DNA of 64,000 bases from Eutreptiella sp. 'Long Island Sound 2002' (GCA_964036045.1 OZ038383.1:90369086-90433085), one strand, 5' to 3'; counted from the stretch's first letter, positions 45,001 to 56,210 are shown. The notes: generated by a model from the letters alone, not told the origin. A program made the numbers and translations.

Positions 45001-48000
45001 GCCCACGCGGTGCCAGCAGGCAGCGGTGGCCCTCGTGGGTACACTCGTCCACCACCGCGCAACCTCCTTGCGCGCGGAGGTCACCAAGATGTTCTGGGAG
45101 ATAGCCGGCGCGCACGGAATATGCCCCGAGGTGCACTACCCCGTCCCGGAGTTCGCAACTCTGGCGGGGGGCGACTGGGTCCACCGCATACCCCGGGCCC
45201 TGGCCGCCGTGGGAGTGGGGATGTACAACCCCATCGCGTGCCCCAGGGCGGCTCATGTCCAACTACAGTCCCCGCCGGGCAAAATCGTCACGCTGCGCAC
45301 CGCCAAGCTGCGACACCGCGACACGTGCCGCCTGACGGTGCCACACGCAACGCCGTGGCATGGGCACCACGGGCCACGCCACCCCTTCCCCGACAACGAC
45401 GATCCGTGGCCGACGGCGGTGCGGGAGTGCCTCAACCAATGCGCCGATGAACACCTCCATTATTGCCGCCATGAGCAAGGGCCCACCAACCACCCCGGGT
45501 GGCGCGATGCCCTGGCCCACCTCTTCCACACCACCGGCACACGGGACCCCCGCCTGAGACTCGTCCACCCCACGAGGGCTAAGCAGGACGCCCACACCGG
45601 CCCACGGGTGACCCTGGACGGCCTGCACCTCCACGTCGGGGGCTACCGCCGCCGGGACGGCCTGTCCCCCCCCACGCGGGGGGCGGCGTACCACCCGCCA
45701 GCGGCCCTCATGTACATCCTCCGCGACGTACTCGCGGAAAGCGAGCACCATAAGCCCAACGCGGACGTGGCGTGGCCAGAGCCCTTACGCCCCCGGCCCC
45801 ACGCGCCGACGCCGTTGTGGCTGGTGACCACAGACGACCAATGCACCCAAGCGGCGGGACAAGCGCAGCTCCGGGCCGAGTGGGTGATAGTGCAAGTGGG
45901 GGCAGGCCAGCCCGAACCCCGTGGGCTCCCCCGTGGCACCGCCCTACTGGTGGCTACGGGGGTGCCGCACGACCCACACATGGCGGTGCACGCGCTGGAG
46001 GACCGTCCGGAGGACACAGGACACTTGGTGGTACACCAGCGCGGGGGCCCGGCGCGGCTCAAGGAACATCTGACGGCGCTACGGTCCTGGGCAAGCACGG
46101 TCGCCGGAGCGGAGATCCGGCTGCACGACCACCCGGCGATCAGCCCAGGCGACACCAGGGCGCTGAGCGTGGACCAACTGACCCACAGCCACCCCGACGT
46201 CCGGTGGCACTCCAACGACCTCAACGCGGGGTGGGTCAGCCCCACCGGATACTACTGGATCCCGGAGGCCTGGGAACACACCTCCTCTGACGCGTCCGGG
46301 GTCGGACCCTGCAAACACGCCACCAGCGTCGCTCTCGCCGCCGACCTCACCCGCACGTGGGCGGTGGCCATCTCGGGCACGGTGCCCGACAGAGAGGGGG
46401 TGGCCGCCTCCCTCCCCCTACAATACGGTGCACACAGACCATGGGTCCACACGGTGGACGCCGAAGTCATCCTCCACCTCCTGCGGCACGCAGATCGCGA
46501 GCGAACCACGGGGGTCCCCGCGGGCGCAGCGAAGGTGGTCAACCAGATGCCCCTGAGGTGGCTCCGGGACGGCCTGTGCGCGCGGGGGCAACACGCCGGG
46601 CACCCGTTCTGGTACGTCCGAGCCACCTCGCACCACAGTGACGCCCTACTGCACAAGGCGGACTGGGCGGCGTCCCAGGACACCGTCTTGCAGAGCACGC
46701 CCCCGGACCCTGGCCACGCCCAACTCATCGTCGCCGGCCGTGACGGCCATCTCGATCTACGGCCCCCCACGATGCGGGTGCTCGGCGAGGTCGCGCAACG
46801 GGCGCAGACGGACCATGCGCTGACGCACCGGGGACACACACCTCTGGGCGCGGCCCACGCCACGGCCTACGTCCACGCCCGGGACCTCACCGCGGCGGCC
46901 ACCAACCGCTGTGCGCTGCGGGCCCGAGACGGCCACACGCCGGTGCAGCGCAGGCTCCGCGTCCGGAAGGAGCGGCTCTCCGGCGTCGCCATCGTCCCGC
47001 AACCGTGCCTTTTCTGCGGCGGCCCGGAAGAGACCCCGGTGCACATGCACGTGGGGTGCACCCACTCGCGGCTCCTCTGGCCCCACTACTGCCAGGCGGT
47101 ACACGAGGCGGCCCGCCACCTCCCACCTGGGGACAAGGCCCTGTGGGTGGCCTCGTGGCGCTCCGCAGGCGCCACGTGGACGGAGGTGTTCTGCTCCGGA
47201 CTGGTGCCCGAGGACGCGGAGGCGCAGCTCCGCGCCATAACCCGATACGACCCGCCGGGAGGGACCTCGGTGGACGACTTCCTCCACCACATGCTCCGGC
47301 TGGGGGACTTCGCGTGGGAGCTTCGCAACCATCGGCTGGAGCAACTCCTCCACGACCCCCTAAGCGCGGCGGCCCGGGCGCACCGGTGGCTCACTGCGGC
47401 GGAGGGCGACCACCCTCCCCCTCCCCCGCGCCCTGACAAGGACTTCGTAGCCTCCCTCCGTGTTGTGAATGGCACTCTGGAGTGCCCACTCCAAGAGAGC
47501 CCCCACCCGTATCAGGACCTGCCGGGGGGGTTCTCGAGGCACCTGCAAGACGCCCTTTTCCCACCGTGGATCATCGGGCGCGGCTCCATGACCGCATGGG
47601 AGGCGCGCATCGTGGGGGAGGAGTGGGCGCGGGAGTGGGGCCGGTGGTGCGCCGCCACGCGCGCCCCGGAGACCCCTGCGCAACGATACGCCGCCATCCC
47701 GCTCCGGGGGTGGGGGCCGGACACCCGGCCGAGACCCACGATGGTCCGCGGGGCGGGACCTGACCACCCGTGGGACGCGGCGACGGGGGAATGGCTGCAG
47801 GCGGCGCCGGGGCCGCAAACGGGATGGACTGGGGACGTATCCTCACTCGTCAGGACGCCCGTCCCGCCCCGCATCGTCCTTCCCACCGCCAACGTGCTCC
47901 GGGCCACGGAGATACGCACGTGGGGACACGCTGCGGCCACCGTCCGGTGGCACCCCCCAGAGGACGGGGCCACCCAACTCACCGTGGCGCACTTCAAAGC

Positions 48001-48766
48001 GGGGGGGCCGGTATACGACGACGCCCTGTCCCGGCTGGGCGACACCCAGGGGCCCTTACTCCTCATGCTCCCCACCGGTATCGCAGCCGCGCTGCGCCAG
48101 GAGCTGGACGGCTGCGAAGGGCTGCAAGTGGGGTGGGAGACAGTCGCGGACGGCACCCTGCTGGCCCTCCTCCACAGAGACACCGCGAACGGGTGCCAAT
48201 GGGACGCGCTGACGCCCCACCTCACCGGGGGCCACGTGTACATGGCGAGCCCCCCCCAGGGGCACCCCCGCCCGGCGTGGGACGACCTCATCGCCGCCTT
48301 CCACGACCACGGGATCCTCCCCGGCGACACGTGGCAGGAGGTCCAGCGGAAGACGCTTGGCAAGGACTACCGGCGCCGCGTCCGCGCCCGCTTGCTGGAG
48401 ATCCGGGACCCCCTCCGACAGAGGTGGGACGACCTCTGGCTCCGCCATCTCGACCCTTGGTCGCCGCCCTCCAACCTCCCACACACCTGCCGACTCTGCG
48501 GAGAGCGTGACACGGTGTCCTCCGCAGCGGCGACAGGCGCCAACAGGTGCGAGCGGTGCACCCAGGTAGCCGCGTGCCCCTGGCCCGAACCTCCCGCAGG
48601 TGCGCGCAGGCGCACAGAGGAGGAGGCCTTGCGTCGGCGCATCGAGGGGGCACACGACCCCTCGCACGAACAGGCGGGCCCCGCGGGCGCTGCCCTTCTG
48701 TGGATCCACGTGCACCTGCGGGACCCCACATCCATTGCGCACCTGTCGCACGTGTTCGCCCCCTAA
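42071..48766 (+). CDS. LINE ORF2: APE endonuclease, reverse transcriptase, RNase H
   Basis: About 2230 codons in the ORF1 frame with no ATG before the nuclease. Endonuclease: LLSWNLRNG near residue 13, LQETG, HPVVIAGDTN, RVDTFLVN and GSDHLPV. RT: LDD, stop, RPIALGQLDMKLL, then motif A VFSFDARKAFDT (about residue 703), motif B GVRQGNPESPLLYAL and motif C AYIDDLLVVA (about 804). RNase H-like: SSDASGVGP, TVDAEVILHLL and VRATSHHSDALLHKADWAA (about 1404-1535). Zinc motif CLFCGG with HMHVGC follows, and another Cys cluster, CRLCGE with CERC, lies near the end. A TAA at 43991-43993 replaces the aromatic residue usual before RPI. Nicks DNA and copies element RNA at the nick. The nuclease and RT signatures are unmistakable; one stop makes this copy defective. 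Confidence 0.9.
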
Positions 48767-48783
48767 CCCCCACCCGCAGCACC

Positions 48784-51501
48784 ATGCCACGCCGACGGGG
48801 TGATGGGCCGGGGCACACCAGGGCCCGCCACAGAGCGCAGGAGGCGGCCGTCCGGGGCCTGGTGGCGGACGCGGTGGCGGAGGCAAAAGCAGCGCACGCT
48901 GCCGCACGGTGCGACCTGGAGGGCAGTGCGAGGGCCTTCCTCAACGAGACCGCCCTCCCGGCCGCCCGCGCCCTGAACGGAGCGGGGGCCCCTACGCTGC
49001 TCCCGGCAATGCACCGGATCGTGAACGCCGTCCGGCCGGGGCTCATCAGCCCGGAAGCGGCCCTCTACAGGCACTGGATGGAGTGGCGCGAGTCCAATCG
49101 GTCGGGCCGGCCCCTGTCCATGGGAGACACCCTCCGGCTGACGGGAGCGGGGTCTGCCATGTCCCTCCGCAGTAGCGCCCCAGCCCTGCTGCACGCCCTC
49201 AGGACGCGCTACCCCGGGGACGCGGCCCCGTACCTGAACCAGGCGCGGGCCACGTACCCGGGGGGAGTGTCCGAGCTGGATGCGGCGCTCCACCTTCTAC
49301 ACCCGCCGGACGAGAACCTGGAGGTGGGCGAGGTCACGGTGTTCGTGGAAGGCGCGGACGAGGCGTCCGCCCGCCCCCGGCCGACCAACCCGGTGTATGA
49401 CGGCACCGGGCCTACCCCCCCGTACGCCGTCGTCTACGAGGCGTTCCCCAGGGAGCCCACTTGGTGCCCCGCCCTCCCACCGGCGACGCACGCGCCCCGC
49501 GGCTGGGCTAATCCAGACCTGTCCCCCCCCCTCTCCAGGACCAGGGGTGCCCACCACAGGGGGCAGGTCCTCTGGCAAGAGTGCCCTGGCACCCCCCTCC
49601 TCCTCCTCGTCGTTGCGACCCGCGGGGGCCCGGGGCGGATCCTGGGGATCACCCCCACCCACCTCTATGGGGCCACACCCGTACCCCGCCCCCCCCTACC
49701 AGCGCCCGCGGCGCGGGACGGAGTACACACCTTCCTGCGCACACAGGAGGTCACCGCCGTTACGGGGGTCCACCTGGTGCGGCTGCCCCCGACACCGCTC
49801 GACGACCCCCGGGGGCCCAGGGCCCTGAGCCCCGCCCCAGACTGGGAGCTGTGGCGCGACGCGTGGGCCGCGTGGCTCCCCCGCCTCCCCTCCCAATGCC
49901 GGTGGATGGCCGCGGACCCCCGGCCGTGCGGGGCTGACGCCACAGCCGGCCCCCCACCCCCTCCCCCCCCCCCCCCCCGCAGAGCACCACACGGCACTGC
50001 CCACGGCACGGCACTGATGCACCAGGAGGTAGTGGGAAGGGCGCGCCTGCCACCACGCATGCCTACCAGAGTAACAGTGATGGCAGACTCCGATGGGTCC
50101 CTCGGGCGGGACGACCGCCACCACCGCCGGTCCCGCTCCCGCTCCCCCGTCTCCTCCCCAGAGTGGACGGGGGAGACCCTCGCGGAGCGCGAGGAGCGGA
50201 GGCTGGCGGAGGCGGCGGTGGTCGGGCCGCCGCCGCCGGCCCGGGAACGTGGGCCAGCCGAGACGGCCGCCCCCGCCGCCCAAGCGGCCAGCCCCGCCGC
50301 CCCGCCCCGCCCTGACGCGCAGGAGGCAGAGACCGCGGCAAGCCACGCTGCGGCCCCGGCCGCGGCCCCCGGCACGCCGCCGGCAAGGGGGGCAGCCCCA
50401 GCGCAGGAGCCGGACGCGTCGCCGAGGGCTGCTGCAGCCGCGCAGGAGAGCAAGCAGGGCGCAAGAGGGGTTGCGACGGACCCCGCACGGGCCGTGGGCG
50501 CCTCGCCGGCGGCCGCCGAGGCAGCAGAGAAGACCGAGGAGGGTGTGCGAGGGTCTGCGACCGCGGCCACGGGCGCCTCGTCGGCGGCCGCCGCGGCAGC
50601 GAAGGAGAGTGCGGAGGGCGCGAGAGGGGCTGCGGCCCCTGGCACGCCGCGCAAGCGGGGGAAGAACCCCGCACGGGCCGCGGACGCCTCGCCGGCGGCC
50701 GCCGCAGCAGCAGCAGTGGGCAGGGAGAGCGCGAAGTACCGCGCCCACGCCAACCCCGCCCACACCCACACCAGCCCCCCCAAGCCGTACCCCCCCAAGC
50801 CCTTCCCCCCGGGGCGGGAGCGGCACGTCCGCCCCCCGACGCGCGAGCGCTCGCCGCCGGGCGTCACGCTGCCGCAACTGCAAAGGCAGCGGGACGCCCG
50901 GCGAGTGGTCCAGGAAGGGCGCAGCGGCGAGGGGGAGGGGAGCGGCAGACGGCGTGACAGGCAGGGGGCAGGGGAGGGGTCAGGGCACGGGAAGGGCGCG
51001 CAGAGGGCGCGGGCAGGGAGCCGAGGTGCAGGGGGCGGAGCGAGGGGAGGTGGGAGAGCGAGCGGGCCGGGGCGTGGTGGACGAGAGGCGGGACCCGCGA
51101 CACGGGCAGGGGGTCGGGGAGGGGCCAGGGCACGGGAAGGGTGCTCAGGGGCGCGGGAAGGGTACCCAGGCGCAGGGGGCAGGACAAGGGGGGACGGGAG
51201 AGCGAGCGGGCCAGGGCGTGGGGGACGAGAGGCGGGACCCGCGACACGGGCACGGGACCGGAAAGGGGCCCAAGGGCAAGGGCAAGGGCAAGGGCAAGGG
51301 CCCCAAGGGACAGGAGGGACGGGGCATGGGAGCCCAGGGGGGGGGGCGGGGCGAGGGGAGGGGGGCAGAGGGCGGAGCGCCCCCGCAGCCGGACGTGCAG
51401 TCGGTGAGGTGCATCCCCCCCGGCATCCAACAGATGCCGGCACACCACACCTACCACCACCACCACCACCACCACCACCACCTCTACAACATCGACCCTG
51501 A
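48784..51501 (+). CDS. LINE ORF3: unknown protein with Ala-rich repeats
   Basis: 905 residues from an ATG 17 bp after the ORF2 stop (MPRRRGDGPGHTR), in a different frame. The first 390 residues look globular (for example HRIVNAVRPGLISPEAALYRHWMEW) without a known motif. Then come a Pro run, an SRSRSP basic stretch, four or so Ala/Glu repeats of the type DASPAAAAAA-x-ES-x2-GARG (50.2-50.75 kb), a Gly/Arg/Glu-rich region and a Pro run. LINEs rarely have an ORF here. Low complexity makes the C-terminal third doubtful, as other frames are open too; the N-terminal part is the better supported. Confidence 0.5.
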   Translation: MPRRRGDGPGHTRARHRAQEAAVRGLVADAVAEAKAAHAAARCDLEGSARAFLNETALPAARALNGAGAPTLLPAMHRIVNAVRPGLISPEAALYRHWMEWRESNRSGRPLSMGDTLRLTGAGSAMSLRSSAPALLHALRTRYPGDAAPYLNQARATYPGGVSELDAALHLLHPPDENLEVGEVTVFVEGADEASARPRPTNPVYDGTGPTPPYAVVYEAFPREPTWCPALPPATHAPRGWANPDLSPPLSRTRGAHHRGQVLWQECPGTPLLLLVVATRGGPGRILGITPTHLYGATPVPRPPLPAPAARDGVHTFLRTQEVTAVTGVHLVRLPPTPLDDPRGPRALSPAPDWELWRDAWAAWLPRLPSQCRWMAADPRPCGADATAGPPPPPPPPPRRAPHGTAHGTALMHQEVVGRARLPPRMPTRVTVMADSDGSLGRDDRHHRRSRSRSPVSSPEWTGETLAEREERRLAEAAVVGPPPPARERGPAETAAPAAQAASPAAPPRPDAQEAETAASHAAAPAAAPGTPPARGAAPAQEPDASPRAAAAAQESKQGARGVATDPARAVGASPAAAEAAEKTEEGVRGSATAATGASSAAAAAAKESAEGARGAAAPGTPRKRGKNPARAADASPAAAAAAAVGRESAKYRAHANPAHTHTSPPKPYPPKPFPPGRERHVRPPTRERSPPGVTLPQLQRQRDARRVVQEGRSGEGEGSGRRRDRQGAGEGSGHGKGAQRARAGSRGAGGGARGGGRASGPGRGGREAGPATRAGGRGGARAREGCSGAREGYPGAGGRTRGDGRASGPGRGGREAGPATRARDRKGAQGQGQGQGQGPQGTGGTGHGSPGGGAGRGEGGRGRSAPAAGRAVGEVHPPRHPTDAGTPHLPPPPPPPPPPLQHRP

Positions 51502-51584
51502 CGCCGGCGAGCTCGTCCCCCCCCAACCCCCACGACACCAGCACCAGCAAGCCCCCCCCTGCGCCGAGGGCGGAGCCGGCGCGG

Positions 51585-52103
51585 ATGGCCTCGGCGGAGG
51601 GGGGACGGGGCGTGGCATCGGCGCCGCAGGTGCAGGAGCAGCGAGGGGGGCAGGCACGGGGGGCGGAGGAGAGCCGGCCGTGGGACGTGGACTGGGGCGC
51701 AGTCCCGGACCCGCTGGGGGGGAAGACCCTCCCCCTGGTGGGGGAAGTGTACGGGTGGTTGTGCTGGGCCAACCAGGGGACCTCCAGGAGGTCGCCGAAC
51801 CGGCCCTTCGATGCCGTGCTCCTCCGGAGGGACGGAGGAAACCGAGAGGCACCCCCGGGGGGGTGGGCGGCCCCAGAGGACCACGAGAGGGTCCTCAGGT
51901 CAGTGATCCGGGCGGCGTGGCCCGACAGGGAGCCGACGTGGCCGGCCTTGCTGGAGGGGGGAGCGGTGCTCCGCATCACGGATGCGGACGCCAACAACTG
52001 GCTCCCCCGGGCTTTGCGTAGCGCCCTCGCCCACTGGCGCTACCGCCGGCACAACCCGCCGCCGCCGCAGCCCCAGCCCCCACACAAGCGGCGGCGCAAG
52101 TGA
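51585..52103 (+). CDS. LINE ORF4: small unknown protein
   Basis: 172 residues (MASAEGGRGVASAP to KRRRK). Residues 45-150 read like ordinary protein (KTLPLVGEVYGWLCWANQGT, RVLRSVIRAAWPDREPTWPA), unlike the low-complexity sequence around it, and the end is basic. It may be the C-terminal exon or frameshift product of ORF3, since ORF3 loses its frame 84 bp upstream. Confidence 0.4.
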   Translation: MASAEGGRGVASAPQVQEQRGGQARGAEESRPWDVDWGAVPDPLGGKTLPLVGEVYGWLCWANQGTSRRSPNRPFDAVLLRRDGGNREAPPGGWAAPEDHERVLRSVIRAAWPDREPTWPALLEGGAVLRITDADANNWLPRALRSALAHWRYRRHNPPPPQPQPPHKRRRK

Positions 52104-54305
52104 AGGCCCAGACGGCGGGTACGGGAGGGTTGGGGGGGGGGATGGGCCCCCTGACCCACGCCCCCCCCACGGTAAGGCAAGACTTGCGGGGGCGCGCCGC
52201 CTCCCGCGGGAGGGAGTGCGGGGGCGACAAGCGCGGGGAGGAACCGGCTGCCCCGCAATCTGCTAACCACTGACCGCTAACCCCCACGGCCACCCCCGGC
52301 CGGCCGGCGCCGCGCGGCAACGGCCGGGGAGGTGAGGGCCCCGGCGAGGGCCTGCGCGGGCATCCAGCTCTCGATAGGGGGGGCGGGTGAAGGGCGCGAC
52401 CCCCTGGCCGATGACTGGCCTCCGGGACCAGGGCCGCCATGCCGCCCCCGCCCCCCCCCCCACGGCCGGCGAGAGGCATCGCCAGGGGGCCAAAGGGCCC
52501 CCCCCAACCCCCCCCCCCCCCCCGCACAGACCCGGGGGCGGGCGAGGAGACGGCCCCCCCACCCCCCCCCCCCCCCCCCGCACCCACCACAGCAGGGGAG
52601 CCACAGGCGCGGCCCTCCGCCCCCCGAGGACCGGGGGGGCGCCCCCCCCTCAGGGGGAATGGCGGCGCAATGCGGGCAACGGCGGCTGGGCCTGCTCCCG
52701 CGAACCCACACCGGCGTGCCGGAGCAACGCGCACGACGGAGCAGGAAGGAGGCCGCGCACCACATGACCCTCCCGTAACCACAGCCCGCTCCGAGGTGAC
52801 AGAGGGAGGGTATCAAGTCAGATGGGGCCCCCAGGGAGGCGGTCCACGGGCCGCCCCTCACCCCCCCCACCCCGGGGCGGCACTTCAGCCCCGACCGCAA
52901 GCGCGCGCCGGAAGGGAGCGCACCGGCGACACGGAGAGAGCCAGGAAGGAGTACCACAGGCCGCCGCCTGGAACGAGAGCAGGGAGGCCGCGGCGCGACA
53001 TCCCCCCCCCCCCGCGCCCCCACCGGCCCGCCAGCCGCAGGGGCCCCGGCCCCCACCCCCCGAGGCAGAAGGGACGGACCCCCCCGCCCGAGAGGTGAGC
53101 CGGAGTGTGACCCGCCCCCACGCCCCAGCCGCCGGCTCCAATGGGGGCCGCGGAGAGCAAGTGGGCCCACGCCTGCGCACCGGGACGCCGCGCAGATCGT
53201 GCCGAGAGAAGCCGGGTGGGTGAAACCGGAATGGTATGGGTGGCCACGCCCCCCATGGACAGCACGACACCAAGGGACGCCCACCTTGTTGCCTACCCAG
53301 GGAAAGCGGCCCCGCAACCCGCTAACCACTGACCGCTGACCCTCACGGCCACCCCCGGCCGGCAAGCGCCGCGCGGCAACGGCCGGGAGATGAGGGGCCC
53401 CAGGGGGGGACTGCGTGAGGATCCGGCTCTCGGTAGAGGGGGGCGGGGGAAGGGCGCGACCCCCCTGGCCGATGGCTGGCCCCCGGGGCCGGGACCGCCA
53501 AGCCGCCCTCCCCCCGCCCCCCCCTTTTTGGCCGACAGGGGGCATCGCCAGGGGACCGAAGGACCCCCCCCACTCCCCCCCCCCCCCCTCCCACACAGGC
53601 CCGAGAGCGAGCGGGGCGGCGCCCCCCCCCCCCCCCCCGCCCCCCCCCCCGCACCCACCCCAGCTGGGGAGCCACAGGCGCGGCCCTCCGCCCCCCCAGG
53701 GCCGGGGGGGCGCCCCCACCCACAGGAGGAACGGCGACACGGTAAGGGCAACGGCGGCTGGACCTGCCCCCACGAACCCACACCGGCGTGCCGGAGCAAC
53801 GCGCACAACGGAACACGAAGGAGGCCGCGCCCCGCATGACCCTCCCGTGACCACAGCCCACTCCGAGGGGACAGAGGGGGGGTTTGCAGGTCAGCCGGGG
53901 CCCCCAGGGGAACGGTCCACGGGCCGCCCCTCACCCCCCCCCGCCCCGGGGCGGCACTTCAGCCCCGACCGCACGCGCGCGCCGGAGGGGAGGGCCAGAA
54001 AGGGGTACCGCAGGCCGCCGCCCGGAACGAGAGCGGGGAGGCCGCAGCGCGACACCCCCCCCCGAGGCAAGGGGGATGGGCCCCCCCCACCCGAGAGGGG
54101 AGCCGGAGTGTGACCCGCCCCCCCGCTCCGGCCGCCGGCCCACAAGGGGGCCGCGAAGAACAAGCGGGCCCACGCCTGCGCACCGGGACGCCGCACAGAT
54201 CGTACCCGGAGAGGCTGGGTGAACACGAACCGGAGTGGTATGGGGGGCCACGCCCCCCATGGACAGCGCAACGCCCGTGACGCCCGCTTTGTTGCCTGCC
54301 CAGGG
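52104..54305 (+). repeat. LINE 3' region: tandem duplication of about 1.0-1.07 kb with long C tracts
   Basis: Two units, about 52233-53302 and 53303-54305, share AACCACTGACCGCT, CACGGCCACCCCCGGCCGGC, CAACGGCCGGG, ACCGGCGTGCCGGAGCAACGC and CACGCCCCCCATGGACAGC. Each contains several C runs of 8-15 bases separated by a few bases. No credible coding; long frames on both strands follow from the absence of A/T-rich stops. Confidence 0.8.
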
Positions 54306-54554
54306 AAGGCAGAGGGACGGAAAGAGGCAGAGCGACCCCCCGCCCTACAGTCAGTCGGCGACCCGGTGGTGCTACCGCCCGCCTCTTACCCCTGTGCACG
54401 TCAGTCGGCGATCCAACGCACCCCACCCAGCCCCCTCCCCCCCTGTCCCGACCCCGTGCGCGTGGACTGGGGCCTCCCGGCACGCGCAACACGCTTCACA
54501 GCGCACAGCCCCACCCTCAGGACTGGATTCATAGCCGACGACACCCCTCAGTGG

Positions 54555-54625
54555 CGTAAGAGACTCCCGCGGCCCAGTAGTGAGAGCGTCGGTCTTCAAT
54601 CGTCCAGTGCAGGGGCTCGATCCCG
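54555..54625 (+). repeat. tRNA-like segment in the LINE 3' region
   Basis: CGGCCCAGTAGTGAGAGCG resembles an A box and GGCTCGATCCC a B box, with tRNA-like spacing of about 35 bp. The T stem pairs poorly. Possible SINE-like or pol III remnant. Confidence 0.3.
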
Positions 54626-54879
54626 GGCGTTGGTGCTCCTGGGATCCCTGCACGTAGAGCTCTCTAGTTGGCGACGTGGGAACCACCCCCCCCTCCAGCA
54701 ACTCGCGCCACCACCGATACCGGTGGATCGGGTGGAGGTCTCGTTCGTTTTACCCCCCACCCAAGAAAAACAAAAGACATGGGAGCCACCCACCCCTGCA
54801 GCAGTGCGCGACGTCACCTGTACTCAAACAGGTCGATGGGAGGCCTCGCCCGGTATTCGAAGGGATCGGTGGGAGACCA

Positions 54880-54945
54880 CCGATCCCGGGGTTCGAACCA
54901 GCTCCTTCGCGGCGCGCGCCTGGTGCGCTACCTCCGGGGCGGCTG
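54880..54945 (-). repeat. tRNA-like segment, minus strand
   Basis: Reading minus: GGTAGCGCACCAGGCGCGCG (A-box-like), then GCTGGTTCGAACCCCGGG with a perfect B-box core. Stems are not convincing, so this is at best a tRNA-derived remnant. Confidence 0.3.
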
Positions 54946-55263
54946 CCTTCAGAGATACACCGGCACCCGGGTCACAGAACAAACGCGCCCGCAACCCCCT
55001 CCCCCTGTGCTAAGAGTAAGCCCGCGGTAGGGCTGCTCTGCTGGGCCATGAACCGGGACATTGGAGCACCACTCCAGCCACGGTCACCCCAACCCCCCCA
55101 CGCATCCCGCAGGGCGAAGCTCCGTGCGCATCAGGCTCGTCATGAGAATCCGGCGGGCCGGCGCCTGGACACCAAGACGACACCTCTCTCCCCCCCCGCA
55201 AGAACAGAGCGGGGCCCCCACAACCGCACGCCCGCAACGCAGACCCCGACAGCCCACCTAGTG

Positions 55264-55376
55264 GACGGGCGGAGGAGGGAAGAGGAACGCAAGACCCAGA
55301 ACGCCCCACGCAACGGACGAAGGCACCCCCCCGGGGACGCCCAGCCGCCGCCCCCGCAACCCGAAGCCAAGTAGGA
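55264..55376 (+). repeat. monomer-like fragment in the LINE 3' region
   Basis: GAACGCCCCACGCAACGGAC, GAAGGCACCCCCCCGGGGAC and GCCGCCGCCCCCGCAAC match in order the CGCCCCTCACAACGG, GAAGGCACCCCCCCGGGGAC and CCGCCACCCCCACAGC blocks of the 5' 212-bp unit. The remaining 3' region, 55380-56186, shows no gene or repeat I can name. Confidence 0.55.
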
Positions 55377-56186
55377 GGGAACCAGGACCGGACCGCCCCC
55401 CCCCAAGCACGCCAGACGGAGCACGGGACCGGGGCAGGACACGCGGAGGGGCACGGACCACATGGAACGGCCCTACCAGCGCCCAGTGCCGGGACCACGC
55501 GAGATGCGCGCGCCACACCACCCAGCGGGGAGCCGACACCGCGAGAGCGCGAGCGCACACACACGAAAAGGACACGCGGGGACCACCAGAAGGGCAACCG
55601 GACCGAGCGCGCGGAACGCACAGACCACATGGAATGGCGTACCAGCGAGCGAGGAAAAGGGACACCCGGACAGGACGGCCCGGCACACGCAGCGCGGGAT
55701 ACGCGGGGCGGGAAGGGGGAAGAAGGGGAGACCCAACACCAGGTACCGGCCCGAACCCCCCCGAACCGGCCGCGAGCGCCGCGCACACACAGACAGGACA
55801 CTGCACCCGCCAAGGCAGTAGTGGCGCACAGCGCCACGCCCAGACCCCTAGGCTACGCAGCCTCCGCGCCAGCCCAAGGGGGTCCCACTGGCGACAAGCC
55901 AGTAGCACGGGCCCGGCGGCGCCGGTGCCCTGGGCGACCACGCATTAGGGGGGCGACGCAGTGGGTAAGCGCCCGCGGCCACGGCTGCGAATTGATGCAC
56001 TGACCGGGGAGTGGCGAAACGGGGACGCCGGGGAAGGACGGGGCTCCGAGCTCTGTGAACCCGGGGGACTCCGCCACCAGGCAGGAGGTGCGTCTTGGAG
56101 GGCCCCCCACTAGGATCCGGTGGGGAGGATATCACCTGGCCCGACCAGGTGGCCCCCCGGGGCCGAAAAGCGTCTAGTACCCGCAA

Positions 56187-56210
56187 AATCAAACCTCAAA
56201 CCTCAAACCT
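56187..56210 (+). repeat. 3' tail of the LINE: CAAACCT repeats
   Basis: Three tandem copies (AAATCAAACCT, then CAAACCT twice) end at the target-site duplication. A short tandem tail replaces poly-A, as in several other LINE clades. Confidence 0.75.

Larger units (their letters stand above)
32592..56207 (+). mobile_element. 23.6-kb GC-rich non-LTR retrotransposon (LINE) with 5' monomers and four ORFs
   Basis: Flanked by a 12-15 bp direct duplication of the interrupted RT gene and ending in a short tandem tail, both hallmarks of target-primed reverse transcription. In order: about 2 kb of leader, about 17 tandem 212-bp units, ORF1, ORF2 (APE endonuclease, RT, RNase H), ORF3, ORF4, a duplicated C-tract-rich block, tRNA-like boxes and the tail. 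From 34.6 kb on it is far richer in G and C than its host. It appears full length and damaged only by one or two stops. Confidence 0.85.

Noticed and set aside
49665-51884. 739-codon minus-strand frame opposite LINE ORF3
   Set aside because: Low-complexity mirror of a GC-rich plus-strand gene; no start context or motif, and the element's genes all run plus.
52277-54492. Long Pro/Gly/Arg frames on both strands in the LINE 3' region
   Set aside because: Composition-driven openness in C-tract repeats; they do not keep frame between the two duplicated units.
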